Assembly: GCF_032118995.1 (NCBI RefSeq) | Contig: NC_092661.1 | Coordinates: 9,796,494 to 9,860,493, forward strand | Direction: 5' to 3' | Origin: Asterias amurensis | Lineage: Eukaryota > Echinodermata > Asteroidea > Forcipulatida > Asteriidae | DNA: 64,000 nucleotides | In this document: positions 12,071 to 24,430 of the stretch, in pieces | How the letters are laid out: the number at the start of each line of letters is the position of its first letter | Numbering within the stretch: the stretch's first letter is position 1 | Notes under the pieces: generated by a model | The model's database searches: none | What the model was told of the DNA's origin: nothing | The model's input: only the letters and a program-made list of their open reading frames with translations | Made by a program: the position numbers and the translations under genes

Positions 12071-12302
12071 TATTTATGGAACCTTTTTGTTATGTGCCCT
12101 GTGTGTTGTTAAAGCAGCAACCAAAGCCTGTTTTCATTATACTATAAGGTAACCAGACTATTTTGCACTTCTTGACTATAGGGACTTCGTAACTTACTTT
12201 TATCAGTTATTTATTTGTATCAAGCATAAGCCCCTATGTCACACAAGGCAATTTACGGGCAACCAGTGCCAGGCAGCTGCTATGAACTAAATACATTCAC
12301 AT

Positions 12303-12687
12303 TTAAAGACACTTGACACTATTGGTAATTGTCAAAGACCAGTCTTCTCACTTGGTGTATCTCAACATATGCATAAAATAACAAACCTGTGAAAATTTGA
12401 GCTCAATTGGTCGTCGAAGTTGCGAGATAATAAGGAAAGAAAAAAACACCTTGTCACTCGAAGTTGTGTGCTTTCAGATGCTCGATTTCGCGAGCTCACA
12501 TTCTAAACTTGAGGTCTCGAAATCAAATTCATGGAAAATGACTTCTTTCTCAAAAACTAAGTCACTTCAGAGGGAGCTGTTTCTCACGGTTTTTATACTA
12601 TCAACCTCTCCCCATTACTTGTAACCAAGAAAGGTTTTATGCTAATATTTATTTTGAGTAATTACCAATAGTGTCCAATGCCTTTAA
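12303..12687. repeat. M1 element
   Basis: Runs from TTAAAGACACTTGACACTAT to GTGTCCAATGCCTTTAA, in the MANEA 3' flank or 3' UTR. Confidence 0.88.
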
Positions 12688-13134
12688 ATGTTCACATATT
12701 GGTATCCTTAAGACACTGTTTTGAAAAATGACTCATGTGCTACTAAAGTGGTCCTGTAGCATGCACAGTAGCTGGTCGCCTCTGAGTTGCCTGCAATAGT
12801 TGCCTCATGTGACTAGGGCTTAGTCCTTAAGATTTGACAGATTTTTTCTCTGGTTTTCAGGTTCACTTTCATTGTTATTCCTTCATCTTTACCATTGTTC
12901 TCACTCTACCTTCAAGTTTTTTTGAGGCAAAATTTCCCTCACAGTAGGCCCTTGTGACCATTTCCTCCAGGTTTCTATTTGATATGACGTACAAAGTCTT
13001 TCAACCATGCAACTTTTCCTCGGATCAGTTTTACCATTCAAAATTGAAAAATACTACATAAAATCATTGAAATTTTGTAAATTCCTCTTTTTTGGGTGAA
13101 GTTACAGTTGCGTGCCTCGAAACTTGATGCAACT

Positions 13135-13319
13135 TAACATAATCATATGCATAAAATAACAATTGGTGCAAAAGAATAATGAAAGAAAAACATCCTTGTT
13201 GCACAATGTGTGTTGTTGCACAATGTGTGTGCTTTCAGATGCCTAAAGGGCAAGTCTTTTATTATTTGAGTGACAAATTAATTATTTTGAGTATTTAACA
13301 AAAGTGCCTTGTGCCTTTA
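13135..13319. repeat. Old, shortened M1-like element
   Basis: AACATAATCATATGCATAAA, ATGAAAGAAAAACATCCTTG and the end AAAGTGCCTTGTGCCTTTAA are recognisable; a 20 bp piece with GTTGCACAATGTG is duplicated inside. Confidence 0.55.
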
Positions 13320-13814
13320 AACATCTTAAATCATATTTGTATTCAGTGATATTCATTATCACACCAGGAGGGGACTTATTTTTCAGAGTTTTGATTTGAA
13401 TACCATTTTCTGGGAGAAGTTCAAGATGGCTGCACAATAATGCACTCACTCAAAAGCCATTCAACCCTAAACTGTTTCATGTACTGTACATATTACTCAG
13501 TCAGTCTTCTGTGGTTTATACATACATGTACATGTACATGTAATTGATTAATCTTGATACAATTTCATCCCTGTTGTATGGTGTTCTAACCCCCACCCTC
13601 AACCTGTTACTGACTCCTAGGATGCACTACTGCACCAATTTCACTATTTATCACTTGATTTTACATGATGAATTGTATAATACAATATCAATTTCGAAAG
13701 TAATAAGTATGTAATTACTAAAGATGTTTTTAAAAAGTATCATTTGATTATTTGTTGACATGATTGCAAATTTTACGAGACTAACTTATAGATTTATGAT
13801 GTATGTGTTTATGC

Positions 13815-13820
13815 AATAAA
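13815..13820 (+). terminator. Candidate polyadenylation signal for MANEA
   Basis: AATAAA lies 1.74 kb after the MANEA stop codon in AT-rich DNA. A long 3' UTR containing an M1 copy would be required, so this is uncertain; no signal nearer than this was noticed. Confidence 0.25.
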
Positions 13821-13900
13821 TAATATTATTTGTCTAGCAGTATTGTTGATGCCTATTTTATTATGTGACACCTTACTGTGTAAAATTTTCAGCTCACATA

Positions 13901-14126
13901 GGGGCCCAATTTCATAGAGCTGCTAAGCACACAAACTTGCTTAGCATGAACAGGATTACCACCCAAATTTAAATTTGTTGTATTTTCCATGTTACTGGTA
14001 TTCAGCTGTTGTTTGCTTATCCTGAAAATCACGTGGATATTTGGTTGGTAATCCTGTTTTTATCAAGGAAGAAATTTCATGCTAAGCAAATTTTTGTGCT
14101 AAGCAGCTCTATGAAATTGGGCCATG
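13901..14126. repeat. M4 foldback
   Basis: Begins GGGCCCAATTTCATAGAGC and ends GCTCTATGAAATTGGGCC. Inner arms TGCTAAGCA and GGTAATCCTG are also mirrored. Confidence 0.85.
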
Positions 14127-14129
14127 GTC

Positions 14130-15760
14130 AAAGGTTTATTTTGTGCAGTTTGTAGTTGTATTATTTCATAAAACTGGTTTTGTAAATTTTAATTAGAGCT
14201 ACTAGTTAATTAAGAGCGGCCCCAAGTACTGTTCGGCAAAAAAAGAACATTCGTTTTTGACAAAACAAAATTTATGATTTATTTTTGTATAAAATGTTTG
14301 CATATTTTTCATTATGTGTATGTACATCCCTTTTTATCTTTACAAATTTTAAAGTGTAGTTATAATAACGTATAGCACCGAACAAAATGAGTTGTATCTG
14401 AGTTGTATTTTATTTGTTGAATGGATTTAAAATAAATGCAAATTAAAGAAGAGAGATTTAAACAGCTGCACTGTAGTTTGAATAAAACTAGTCCATATTC
14501 GATGTATGTTGGGATACATTATATGACAGTTAATTTCATTTGGGATGTGGGTAGTCAGAAAGGGGGGCAAACTATATTATTTGGTTGCTAATAGCGATCT
14601 TTGAAACGTCAAAGATATAAACGTACTTCCAAGAAGTGCAAGACACATAATATTATAACAGCTGAAAGTACTGCCTGTCACGACCCAAATTCCTAAATGT
14701 CAGAGATTTCACAAAAAACAAAAACAACATAACCCCTTCCCTGGAAAATAAGGGTATAACAAAAGTAATCAAAACTGACAAGCACAATGAGAAGTGGCAA
14801 GCATGTTCAATTATATTAAACCATTACGAAAACAACAATAGGGCAATACAAAAGGTCAGTTAGGCAGTTGTGATTATACGGGGGGGGGGGGGGGGGGTGT
14901 GCATGCCTGGATTGTAATCAAATTGTGAGGAGCGTTACTGCGGTAATGCTTCTTTCGGATTCAAACATTTGGGGACCATAATAACCGCAGTACTTCTAAG
15001 TTAAAAGCTGTCTATCCAGACCAGCAGAGTAGGCATAATTAGCTGCTTCATCGCTAGTAGTTTTCAGGCGTTATTTCCAAAAAGACCCCTATAAAGGGCA
15101 GGCCTCACTGGACGCACGTGGTATAATTACTGAAAACAACGATTTTAGCATAACAACTTATAACAGGTTCACAATTAACTATGATTTTTTATTTTTTGCC
15201 TTTTTCGGTAATATATAGCAAATTTTCTTGAAGATGTTTTCAAAGTGTTGAAATTCTGCTGTTTTTCTCTATAAAATATTTTTGGGAGAACAAATTCAGT
15301 ATCGGGTGCACAAACTTAGCAAGAAAAAGGAGGGATTAGATTGGTTTATCCTTTGTTGCTCAAATCAAGCTGAAAAGTGAGTGGAAGGGATAAATTTGTT
15401 TATCCTTTGCTGCTCAAAACCAACCAACAAGTAGGAGGGATAGAATTGTTTATCCCTTGAAACTCAAACACGGCAAAATGTGCGATATATTGTAACAAAT
15501 AAGTGGAATTTATCTATTTTTAAAACGTTAGCATAGCAAAATTAGATTGATTCGTAAAATCTACAGCATGTTTTTCACGATTTGGAGGGAAAAATGGTAA
15601 AACAAAATGTGTTGCTTTAAAATCCTGTTTCGAGAGCAATTTACAGACCATAATGACAATTTTAAGCTGTAAATTTGAAAAATAACCAAATCTAAATAAA
15701 ATACAGTTTTTATGAACCTGTTTTACTTTGATAACGAGCAATGGATAGCTGTTTCAAAAA
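14130..15760. other. Intergenic stretch without a recognised gene
   Basis: AT-rich. It contains a run of G at 14880-14898 and three loosely similar GGGATA(A/G)A(T/A)T(T/G)GTTTATC lines around 15330-15450. No ORF resembles a known protein. Confidence 0.5.
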
Positions 15761-15761
15761 A

Positions 15762-15880
15762 CACTTGACATCTTTGGATATAAGTATAAAACACCAGTGT
15801 TCTCACTTGGTGTATCTTAACATAATAGTAATCGCTTAAAATAACAAGTCTGTGCAAAGTTGGACCCAGTAAGTCATCTC
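15762..15880. repeat. M1 end fragment
   Basis: GTTCTCACTTGGTGTATCTT and AAATAACAAGTCTGTGCAAA are the M1 end region, diverged and truncated. Confidence 0.5.
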
Positions 15881-16108
15881 TTTATAGTTTTCAAGGCCCA
15901 AAATGGCAAAGTTGTTCCGCAAGGCTTGACCTTTAATTGTTTTCTAAGCAGTTCCTTGAAATTATATTTTCGTAATTTTTGTTTTGCTCCATTTTCATTG
16001 ATGTGATGATGATCCTTTAGAATTGTTTAAAAATAAATCAAGTCATGTTTACTCCACTCAGGAGAAAGTTAACACAACAAATTAAATACACGAGGGGATA
16101 TTAAGAAC

Positions 16109-16500
16109 TTAAAGGAACACGTTGCCTTGGATCGGTCGAGTTGGTCTTTGAAAAGCGTTTGTAACCGTTTTTTATAAAATGCATTTGGGTAGAAAGATGT
16201 TGTAAAAGTAGAATACAATGATCCACACAAACATGCTTTGAAATCGCGCGGTTTTCCTTTTACCTCGTCGACTAACACGCCGGCCATTTATGGGGGTCAA
16301 AATGTTGACTCCCATAAATGGCCGACGGTGTTAGTTCGCACAGTAGAAGGAAAACCAAGCAATTTCGAGGCAAACATGTGTGGATCATTGTATTCTACTT
16401 TTAAAACATCTTTCCAACCATATGCATTATATAAAAAACGGTTACAAACGCTTTTGTTTTGACCAACTCGTCCGATCCAAGGCAACGTATTCCTTTATAA
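16109..16500. repeat. M3 near-palindrome, inserted in an M2 element
   Basis: TTAAAGGAACACGTTGCCTT to GGCAACGTATTCCTTTATAA, with arms of about 190 bp meeting at the Ttttgactcccataaa-type centre. Left flank GATATTAAGAAC and right flank GTCCTAAGAACTCGTC to TTTTTGTGAAACCC (to 16565) are the two halves of an M2 copy. Confidence 0.85.
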
Positions 16501-16812
16501 GGGTGGTCCTAAGAACTCGTCCCAACTCCTCGAGATAAGACTAGTCTTTTACTCTTTTTGTGAAACCCAACCAAGCTCTTCAACTCAGCAAATGAAAAAA
16601 AATAGTCTTTCGAAATTCAGCTTTGAACCTTGCTAAAAACAGCTGAACACATTTGCTTCTACAAAACCAACCAATGAAGGATGATAGCAAAGATACTTTT
16701 ATAGTATCTTTAGTTTTAGGACGGTTTGCAGATGTCATGTGCCGGCCAAGTCTAAAAATAGTACAGGGCGAGCGGAAACGCTCATTATTATACAGTAAAC
16801 TGAGCGCGGTAT

Positions 16813-17206
16813 TTTAAGGCAGTGGACACTATTGGTAATTACTCAAAATAATTATTAGCATAAAACCTAACTTGTTGACGAGTAATGGGGAGAGGTTGAT
16901 GGCGTGTAAAACATTGTGAGAAACGGCTCCCTCTGAAATGACATAGTTTTCGAGAAAGAAGTAATTTTCCACGAATTTGATTTCGAGACCTCAAGTTTAG
17001 AATTTGAGTCTCGAAATCAACCATCTAAACGCACACAACTTCGTGTGGCAAGGGTGTTTTTTTTTCTTCATTATTATCTCGTAACATCGATGACCAATTG
17101 AGCTCAAATTTTCACAGGTTTGTAATTGTATGCATATGTTGAGATATAATACACCAAGTGAGAAGACTGGTCTTTGACAATTACCAATAGTGTCCATTGT
17201 CTTTAA
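16813..17206. repeat. M1 element
   Basis: Runs from TTAAGGCAGTGGACACTATT to AGTGTCCATTGTCTTTAA, with an intact central hairpin (GATTTCGAGACCTCA / GAGTCTCGAAATC). Confidence 0.9.
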
Positions 17207-17309
17207 AACAGTCGAGTCAGATGTAATATTCATTGTTTTAACGACTCGGTGTATTATTTGGAAATACCATGATTGTTACTACATTCAAAAGCTAGACAAG
17301 CTCCCCCCC

Positions 17310-17314
17310 CCAAA

Positions 17315-17348
<34 letters not shown>

Positions 17349-17385
17349 TAAATAAATAAATAAATAAACAAATAAACAAAGAAAT
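17310..17385. repeat. A-rich and TA/AAAT microsatellite
   Basis: A run of C and A leads into (TA)n then (AAAT)n and AAAC units. No element boundary is visible. Confidence 0.8.
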
Positions 17386-17389
17386 AAAG

Positions 17390-18800
17390 AATTTATTGTG
17401 CATTTTCAAATACTTGGGCCAACATTGTTTGTGAGACAAATAATAAAAAAATAAAAAAACTGCTGTACAACCTGCGATATACAATATTCAAACGATGATC
17501 TACACAAGGTTTGAAGGAATGCACCAATTCATTTTGATACGAGCGAGTTCAAGGTCTTGTTTTACTTCCAGTGCAACACCGCGCCTCAAATCGAAAGTTT
17601 ATTATTTTTAGCTTATGTGCAGTGAACGACACTGTCTAGATAATATTATGTTTGTTGTTATTAGCCTCTCAAGCTAATAACAAAATTGTATTATCTAAAA
17701 TGCTTTCAAAACATCCACCTTGTAATGGTAAGGGGATTGTGTGAATAGAAGGGGGGGGGGGGGGGGAGATATAGACCGAGACCGCGATCAAGGAACAACA
17801 ACATTTTAACACAACCAGAGCAATATTTATGTGTCTCTATAGTTACATGAAACATAATATTTATACTGAGTGCTGTGACACGACCCTAGAACTGAGGATT
17901 GTTTATTATTATGACGAGCATACATCTTCAATTATAAAGAAAGTAAAATAAAAAAAATAAAAAAGGCCAAATAATTTTTTTATATAATAGGATGCCAATA
18001 AAAATAGTAAATCTCAGCGTTCTTGGTAATAAATCATAGCAATGAACAATTCGTCCCTCTCCTTATTAAATACCGCAAGTCGCATTTTTTGTGTGCGCTG
18101 AATCTGCAAAAAAAAATATAAACCAATTTTTGATTTTGACGGAAGGAAGTCCCGACAACAAGATTTGATTCAAACGAACCAGGACTATTGTATGGGGATC
18201 TTGACTTTAGAAAAGCCTTAATTAAAATTGGATTAGATTAATATCATCTTACAGGGAAGGAAGTGTGGATTGGTTTTGGGTTTTTAATTAAGTTTCGTCT
18301 TCAAACTGTTAGGCCCTTCAAAATTACCCTTTTCGGCTAGCTTGGCCCCGCGGTTGTTTTGAAAATTGCACGTGCTTTGCGTACGTGCTCAGGGCTTCAG
18401 ACGAGAGAACGGAGCCTGAATCTAAAGCCGAAGCCTTGGATTCGAAAGGGCCTATATGCAGATTATATTCATTTAGAGAGGGTGAGGTTTCCACAAATCC
18501 GCTTAAATTTGCGGGGAGGGGGTGGGTCCCTATATCTCACCATTCAAGAAGACTTTGTTACGATGGAAACGAAAGACACAACAAAGGCAAGTGCCTGCCG
18601 CATTCAATACACAAAAAGAGCTCCAAAAAAGCATTGTTTGCTGTGGCCTCGCTCTTCTAAGTACGACACGCAGGGAAAAACAATAAAATATCAGTAAGCT
18701 CTGACTTTTCATCAACTGAAAGTGGTTCATTTAACGATGATCTTCTTGTGAAGGCAGAATTGATATCAGTTGGAGCCTCGACGCCTCAAAGTACTAGTCA
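17390..18800. other. Upstream flank of the lectin gene
   Basis: Contains a G run at 17750-17767. Two overlapping plus-strand ORFs (18359-18697 and 18385-18660) resemble nothing I know. The lectin promoter and any leader exon should be here, but no core signal is convincing. Confidence 0.4.
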
Positions 18801-18815
18801 TTTTTAATATTAAAA

Positions 18816-20551
18816 ATGGTGTCTGCCAATCTACTCTCGTTTGTTCTGTTTATAACCGCTTTAGTACGTCACGCCAGTGGATGTTACAATTTGCCATGCA
18901 TACCTGGTTGGTACCCGTGGAGGGACCATTGTTACTTGGTCTACCCTCCTCCAGGGGAAACCAAATGGTTCACATTTGATCAAGGAGAGGAGTTTTGTAA
19001 TGGATTCCAAAACAAGCAGGTCAAAGGTCACTTGGTGTCAATACTCGACCAAGAAGAGCAAGATTTCGTCATCAGGCTGATGTCTAAGATTAGACCGGAA
19101 GAGCACTTTTGGATTGGTCTGACTGACGCAGCAGTTGAAGGTTTGTTTTTTAATGGAGCAATTTTTCGAGAATAATTTATAACAACTTACGGCAGAGGCA
19201 TTGTTAAAAATAGGAAATATCAGTGTGAGAAGCTAAGCCGGTCATCTGAACAACTTGGGACATCGACAATAAAGGCACTGGGCATAATTGATAGTTGTCT
19301 ATTATATAAGACCAGCATTCTCACTTGGTGAGATGTTGTATTCCAACATTGAGCATACAATAACAAATCTGTGACTCAATTGGTCGTCGCAGTTGCAAGA
19401 GAATAGGCCTAATTAAAGAAAAAGCACTCTTGGTGTGAGCTTGTTGATGCCTAAAATAATATACACATATTGACTGGCAACGAGGTAACTAGTATACGTC
19501 TATTTCCACGAGGGACTTTGAGTGACCAGAAGAGAGGGAAATAGGCACCTCTTCTGGCCACTCGAAGGCCCGAGGGGAATAGACGTACACTAGTTACCGA
19601 ATTATGCCAATCAATATGTGTTTTATAACACAGCTCGGTCTTAAAATGTAAAATAAGAACAGAAAAAGGAATCATGTATAGTTTGTTCACGTTTCAAGTC
19701 AAGATAGGGCGCTGTTACCGTGGGCACTATTTGCAAAGACTAGTGCCCGCTCTGGTTCCCGCAAAACATGCGCGCGCGATCACTAGCCTATATTAGTTCA
19801 TCCCACGTGACCGTGTTTCAGTCAACCAGAATACAGAAAAAGCAAGAGGTGTGTTTTAAAAAGAATTAGTCTTTCCCATAATATTTGAGTGAGAAACGCT
19901 CTTTCTCCAGAACTAAATTCAGAGGTAGCGGTTTCTCACATTGTTTTATACTGTAAGCAGCTCTCCATTGCTCACTTCCAAGTAAGTTTTTATGCTAACA
20001 ATTAATTTATCTAGTTCTAGAAGAACTAGATGCATTAAGTTACATATAGAACTATCTTTGTGAAACTGATCCTCTTATAGGACACTTTATAGGACTAGGT
20101 AATACAATGAACAAACACAAATTAATATTTTGTTTAAAGGTATGCATGTTCACCCGTGCCAAACAAGGCTAAAAACCACTATTGGTAACGGGCGAGATAC
20201 TAAAAAATAATGATTAGCATAAACAGTTAATATAAAGTAATTTAAATCATTTAAGATAGTGATTTGGCCATCGTCTCTGAGCAGATGTACTGTCCTATTA
20301 TTATTATTTTTTAAATTAATGTTACAGGTGTTTTCAATTGGACGGACGGTAGCGTGCTGGAGTATACGAACTGGGCAGATAAACAACCCGATGAAGGGTG
20401 GCCAGAAGAGGATTATGTGGTAATGGCCATAGATGAAAAATGGAATGATGCCAGAGGAGCAGACCAAACCAAAGCTCGTCAAAAAATAATGTGTAAAATG
20501 ACGCAGTTTGCCCATACTAGAAAACTGACTAACTATTGCCGCAGAAAATGA
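18816..20551 (+). CDS. Secreted single-domain C-type lectin, two exons
   Basis: Exons 18816-19140 and 20328-20551 join in phase (G|GT, a glycine) to give 182 aa. MVSANLLSFVLFITALVRHASG is a signal peptide, so the protein is secreted. The mature part opens with CYNLPCIPGWYPWRDHCYLV, the long-form lectin-fold start. The fold continues with EEFC, then FWIGL, and exon 2 gives FNWTDGSVLEYTNWADKQPDE and KWND. The QPD triplet with the following acidic residues and WND are the usual calcium/sugar ligands; QPD predicts galactose-type preference (family rule). The domain closes with IMCKM, whose Cys should pair with EEFC. The two inner cysteines of the fold are both absent (DYVVM where CVTI is usual, and WNDARG where WND..C is usual). 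A basic tail ends in NYCRRK. The start was chosen because it gives the signal peptide. The family is large in echinoderm immunity, so no symbol is given. The intron holds a split M1-like element and a hairpin. Confidence 0.9.
19273..20015. repeat. M1-like element split by an insert, in the lectin intron
   Basis: The first part (AAAGGCACTGGGCATAATTG to about 19457) and the last part (about 19863-20015, ending TTTTTATGCTAACAATTA) are M1-type. Between them is about 400 bp that includes the hairpin at 19488-19600. Confidence 0.6.
19488..19600. repeat. Hairpin in the lectin intron
   Basis: GTAACTAGTATACGTCTATT is mirrored by AATAGACGTACACTAGTTAC, with inner arms AGAAGAGAGGGAAATAGG and CACCTCTTCTGG. 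Confidence 0.75.
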
Positions 20552-20571
20552 TGGACATTTTTCATTGTGTA

Positions 20572-20577
20572 ATTAAA
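20572..20577 (+). terminator. Probable polyadenylation signal of the lectin gene
   Basis: ATTAAA, a common variant signal, lies 21 bp after the lectin stop codon. This would give a very short 3' UTR. No other signal is close. Confidence 0.45.
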
Positions 20578-21202
20578 ATCTGTACCTTTGAACGAAATTA
20601 GCACGGCATTATTATCAATGAATTTTAGCAAATAATATTAATAATATGGCTTTATCATTTGGTGGATACCACAAGAATCATAACTTGCTGAGAAGTTTTG
20701 ATGGTTAATGACAAATACAAGGCGTTTGTGCAAAATCTATCAAAATATTTTGTTTGCACCCTTAAGGTCTAAAAACTAAATTCAAGCTGAATACAGCAAT
20801 TAAAGCATACATGTTGCTTTGTCATTGCAAGGGAAGGGGCACAATTCCTTCGTAAACAAAGTTCGAGACAAATTGTAAAGGGGACTGATATCGTAATAAA
20901 TAATAACAATAGTAAACAGGCCTCCAAGGCTGTATGAACTCTCGATCTCCACAGTTACTGCACGCACTCGCACTGGCAGATCGATCATTGTGAAAAAAAA
21001 AACACCAACAAAAACAGTAATGCATTTACGTTTGGTAATTGTCAAAGACCAGTATTTCTCACTTGGTGTATCCCAACATAAGCATAAAATAACAAACCTG
21101 TGAAAATTTGGGCTCGGATTTTGGGTGGATTTTAGCGGATATAGTGATGGGGGTTTGAATCTACTTTTTGCTGTACTGTTTATCATCTGCGGTTGATCTT
21201 CA

Positions 21203-21518
21203 TTAAAGACAGTGGACACTTTGGTAATTGTCAAAGACCAGTCTTCTCACTTGGTGTATCTCAACATATACATAAAATAACAAACCTGTGAAAATTTGTG
21301 CTTTTAGATGGTTGATTTCATGACCTCAAATTCTTAACTTGAGGTCTCGAAATCAAATTCGTGGAAAAATACTTCTTTCTCAAAAACTATGTCACATCAG
21401 AGGGAGCCGTTTCTCACATTGTTTTATACCATCAACCTCTCCCTATTACTCATTACCAAGTAAAGTTTTATGCTAATAATTATTTTGAGTAACTACCAAT
21501 AGTGTCCACTGCCTTTAA
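21203..21518. repeat. M1 element joined to an M3
   Basis: Runs from TTAAAGACAGTGGACACTTT to GTGTCCACTGCCTTTAA with an internal deletion in the ORF-bearing part. Its last TTAA is the first TTAA of the M3 copy. A further M1 end piece lies at 21035-21115. Confidence 0.85.
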
Positions 21519-21905
21519 AGGAACACATTGCCTTGGATCGGTCAAGTTGGTCTTTGAAAAGCGTTTGTAACCGTTTTTTATAAAATGCATATGGGTAGAA
21601 AGATGTTGCAAAAGTAGAACACAATGATCCACACAAACATGCCTCGAAACTGCGTGGTTTTCCTTTTACCTCGTCGACTAACACGTCGGCCATTTATGGG
21701 GGGTCAAAATTTTGACTCCCATAAATGGCCGACCGTGTTAGTTCGCACAGTAGAAGGAAAACCACGCAATTTCGAGGCAAACTTGTGTGGATCATTGTAT
21801 TCTACTTTTAAAACATCTTTCCAACCATATGCATTATATAAAAAACGGTTACAAACGCTTTTGTTTTGACCAACTCGTCCGATCCAAGGCAACGTGTTCC
21901 TTTAA
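21515..21905. repeat. M3 near-palindrome
   Basis: TTAAAGGAACACATTGCCTT to GGCAACGTGTTCCTTTAA. It is about 95% identical by eye to the copies at 16109 and 63385. Confidence 0.92.
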
Positions 21906-22513
21906 CAATGTACTTTGTGACTGCTGTGAAGCTAGCTAAATTACTATCCTTCTTGTTCATTATTATTTAGTCCGTATAATTATAGAAGTCTGCTTTTTGG
22001 TAATCCCGGCACCAAATCACCGTTTATTTCTGATGTATACCTACTTACATGTATTAAGGATTGATCGTGTGGAAATAAATCGACTAGATATTAATTGATT
22101 GGTTTCATTCAGTTGCTACTTCCCGCCGTTTGGCGTAACCAGAAAAAGGGGGAGGGGGTTCCCATGAAATCGAGATGCATGTTCGATATAATAAAATGTC
22201 CCCTCCCCATGATGTCTTTGCCCCGCCCCCAGTGAAAATGTCTGGTCGCGCCATTGTCCCAGTGTTGTTTCTACTCTAGAAATGTTGATCCCTTACACAA
22301 TTGTTATAGCCACAGGTAGTTTGGGTAGCACCCCCCCCCCCTCCCCCCCCCCCCTCACCCGTGAATTGTTCGGCGAATCGGCCTTCCTCCAAATGTTGTA
22401 AATGTTCCACAATATTTGTGAGCATTCTGACAAAACACACCCTTTTTCAAGTAGATTTGTCTAGTTGACCACTTATCATCAGTGTAAAATTGCTCATTGT
22501 TTGGCCCGATGCA

Positions 22514-22888
22514 TTTAAAGGCACTGGGCTTGGTAATTACTCAAAATAAGTCTCTTTGAAAATTTACTTGGTAACGAGCAACGGCTGTTGATAGCATAAA
22601 ACATTGCAAAAAATGACTACCTTTAAAGAAACGTAGTTTTTGAGAAAGAAGTAAATTCTCACTAATATATTATTTTAATATGAGAAAGACTTCAGGCCTC
22701 ATCAAGCTTTTCTCATGCATCTGAAAGCATAATGTGCAACAAGGGTGTTTTTTCTTCCACTATTCTCTTGCAATTTCGACGACCAATTGAGCCCATTTAG
22801 TCACAGAGTTTTGGTGTTACGTACTTTGGGATAAACCAAGTGAGAATACTGGTCTTTGACAATAATTACCAAACGTGTCCACCTTTAA
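22514..22888. repeat. M1 element, older subtype
   Basis: Runs from TTAAAGGCACTGGGCTTGGT to AAACGTGTCCACCTTTAA. The middle uses the AAGACTTCAGGCC variant instead of the GAGGTCTCGAAATC hairpin. Confidence 0.8.
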
Positions 22889-23492
22889 AACACGCCCTTC
22901 GGTTTTTACCACACTTTTCTCCCGTAATTGCTCTCTATTGTTTCCACCAAAGACCCAAATATCAGTCTGGTGATACAACATGAGAATGAGTTTCCACAAG
23001 GAAATGAAACTGTACATATGGGAGGTCAATCAGAAATCTCGAAAAGTGTTAGAGCCTCGCCGTTTTTCAACTCTCTGATTTTACATGGAATGTACCATTT
23101 GAAAGGAGGGGTAGAAGACGATTCCTAAAAAAATTCAGAGGTATGAGACCTTAAACTCTCTTATTTTTGACTGATATAACATCACAAATTAAGCCACTCC
23201 TTATTTTGTGGACGCTAGGGGGAAAACGTAGGAATTGTTTTAAGTACAGAGGAAATTGTTTAAAGAGACGGCGATAAAAAAAGAAGTATTGACATGGATG
23301 CAAATATGGGAGTGTACGTTTGCACTTTTTTTTTACCTATAGCACGATTGTTTTTGACAATAAAATTGGAAATCAAATTAAATAGGGACTGCATTTTTAG
23401 TTTGACTTTACCAACTCTTTATACATTATTTGTTCTCAAAATGATTCTTTAAACAATCTCAAAATTTGCAATAAACACGACTTTTAACATAC

Positions 23493-24293
23493 CTTAAAGA
23501 CACTGGACACTAATGGTAATTGTCAAAAACCAGTCTTCTCACTTGGTGCATCTCAACATATGCTTAAAATAACAAACCTGTGGTAATTTGAGCTCAATTG
23601 GTCGTCGAAGTTGCTAGATAGTAATGCAAGAAAAAACACCCTTGTCACACGAAGTTGTGTGTTTTTAGATTGTTGATTTTGAGACCTCAAATGCTAAATC
23701 TGAAGTCTCAAAACCAAATTCGTGGAAAATTACTTTGTTCACAGAAACTATGTCACTTCATAGGGAGCTGTTTCTCACAATTTTTTTATATAGGTTTTCT
23801 CGGTCAAATTCGGCAAATGAGCAGCCAATTTCATTTCCATGCGTTCGATTTAAAGCTGTTTTGCCTCTCCAGTTGTTACTGCGTTTCAAATTCAGAATTT
23901 GGCCATTCAATTTCGTTTAGAGTCAAGTCAAGTTCCTTTAGCACTTTGTTCAATTTAGTGTATCGGCATTCTTTTTCGAGACACACACACCTCAAGAAGC
24001 GACTGCGAATTTGAATGCTGCTTTGATGAACTGTTAAATTGAATGATTTTTTTTATTAAATCGAATGACGCAACATTACATTTGACTGATCATAAAACGA
24101 AATCGAATTACCCTTTTGAGTAGCATTCGATTTTGCGCGAAATAGAATAGCTTGGTGGTTAAATTGGCTGCTCATTTTCCGAAATTGACCGAGAAAACCT
24201 ATACTATCAACCTCTCCCAATTACTCGTTACCAAGTAAGGTTTTATGCTACTAATTATTTTGAGAAATTACCAATAGTGTCCACTGCCTTTAA
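23493..24293. repeat. M1 element interrupted by a TA-flanked insert
   Basis: M1 halves 23493-23790 and 24202-24293 rejoin at TTTTATACTATCAACC. The 411 bp insert is listed separately. Confidence 0.9.
23791..24201. mobile_element. MITE with 41 bp inverted ends, TA duplicated, inside M1
   Basis: Both ends read TAGGTTTTCTCGGTCAA... and match over 41 bp with two mismatches. TA flanks each side and M1 is continuous without one TA plus the insert, which fits a Tc1/mariner-type cut site. The interior is AT-rich with TCGAAT motifs and has no transposase. Confidence 0.85.
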
Positions 24294-24345
24294 AGGCAGT
24301 GGACACTATTGGTAATTGTCAAAGACTAGCCTTCACAGTTCAACG
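24290..24345. repeat. Truncated M1 end
   Basis: TTAAAGGCAGTGGACACTAT to AGACTAGCCTTCACAGTT, 56 bp, sharing its TTAA with the copy to its left. Confidence 0.75.
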
Positions 24346-24430
24346 TTTTTGATCAACGTTTTTGAAAGTGAAAATGATGACAACATTTCATAAGCAATTC
24401 GTACAGATAATAACTAAGCTGATAACAACC

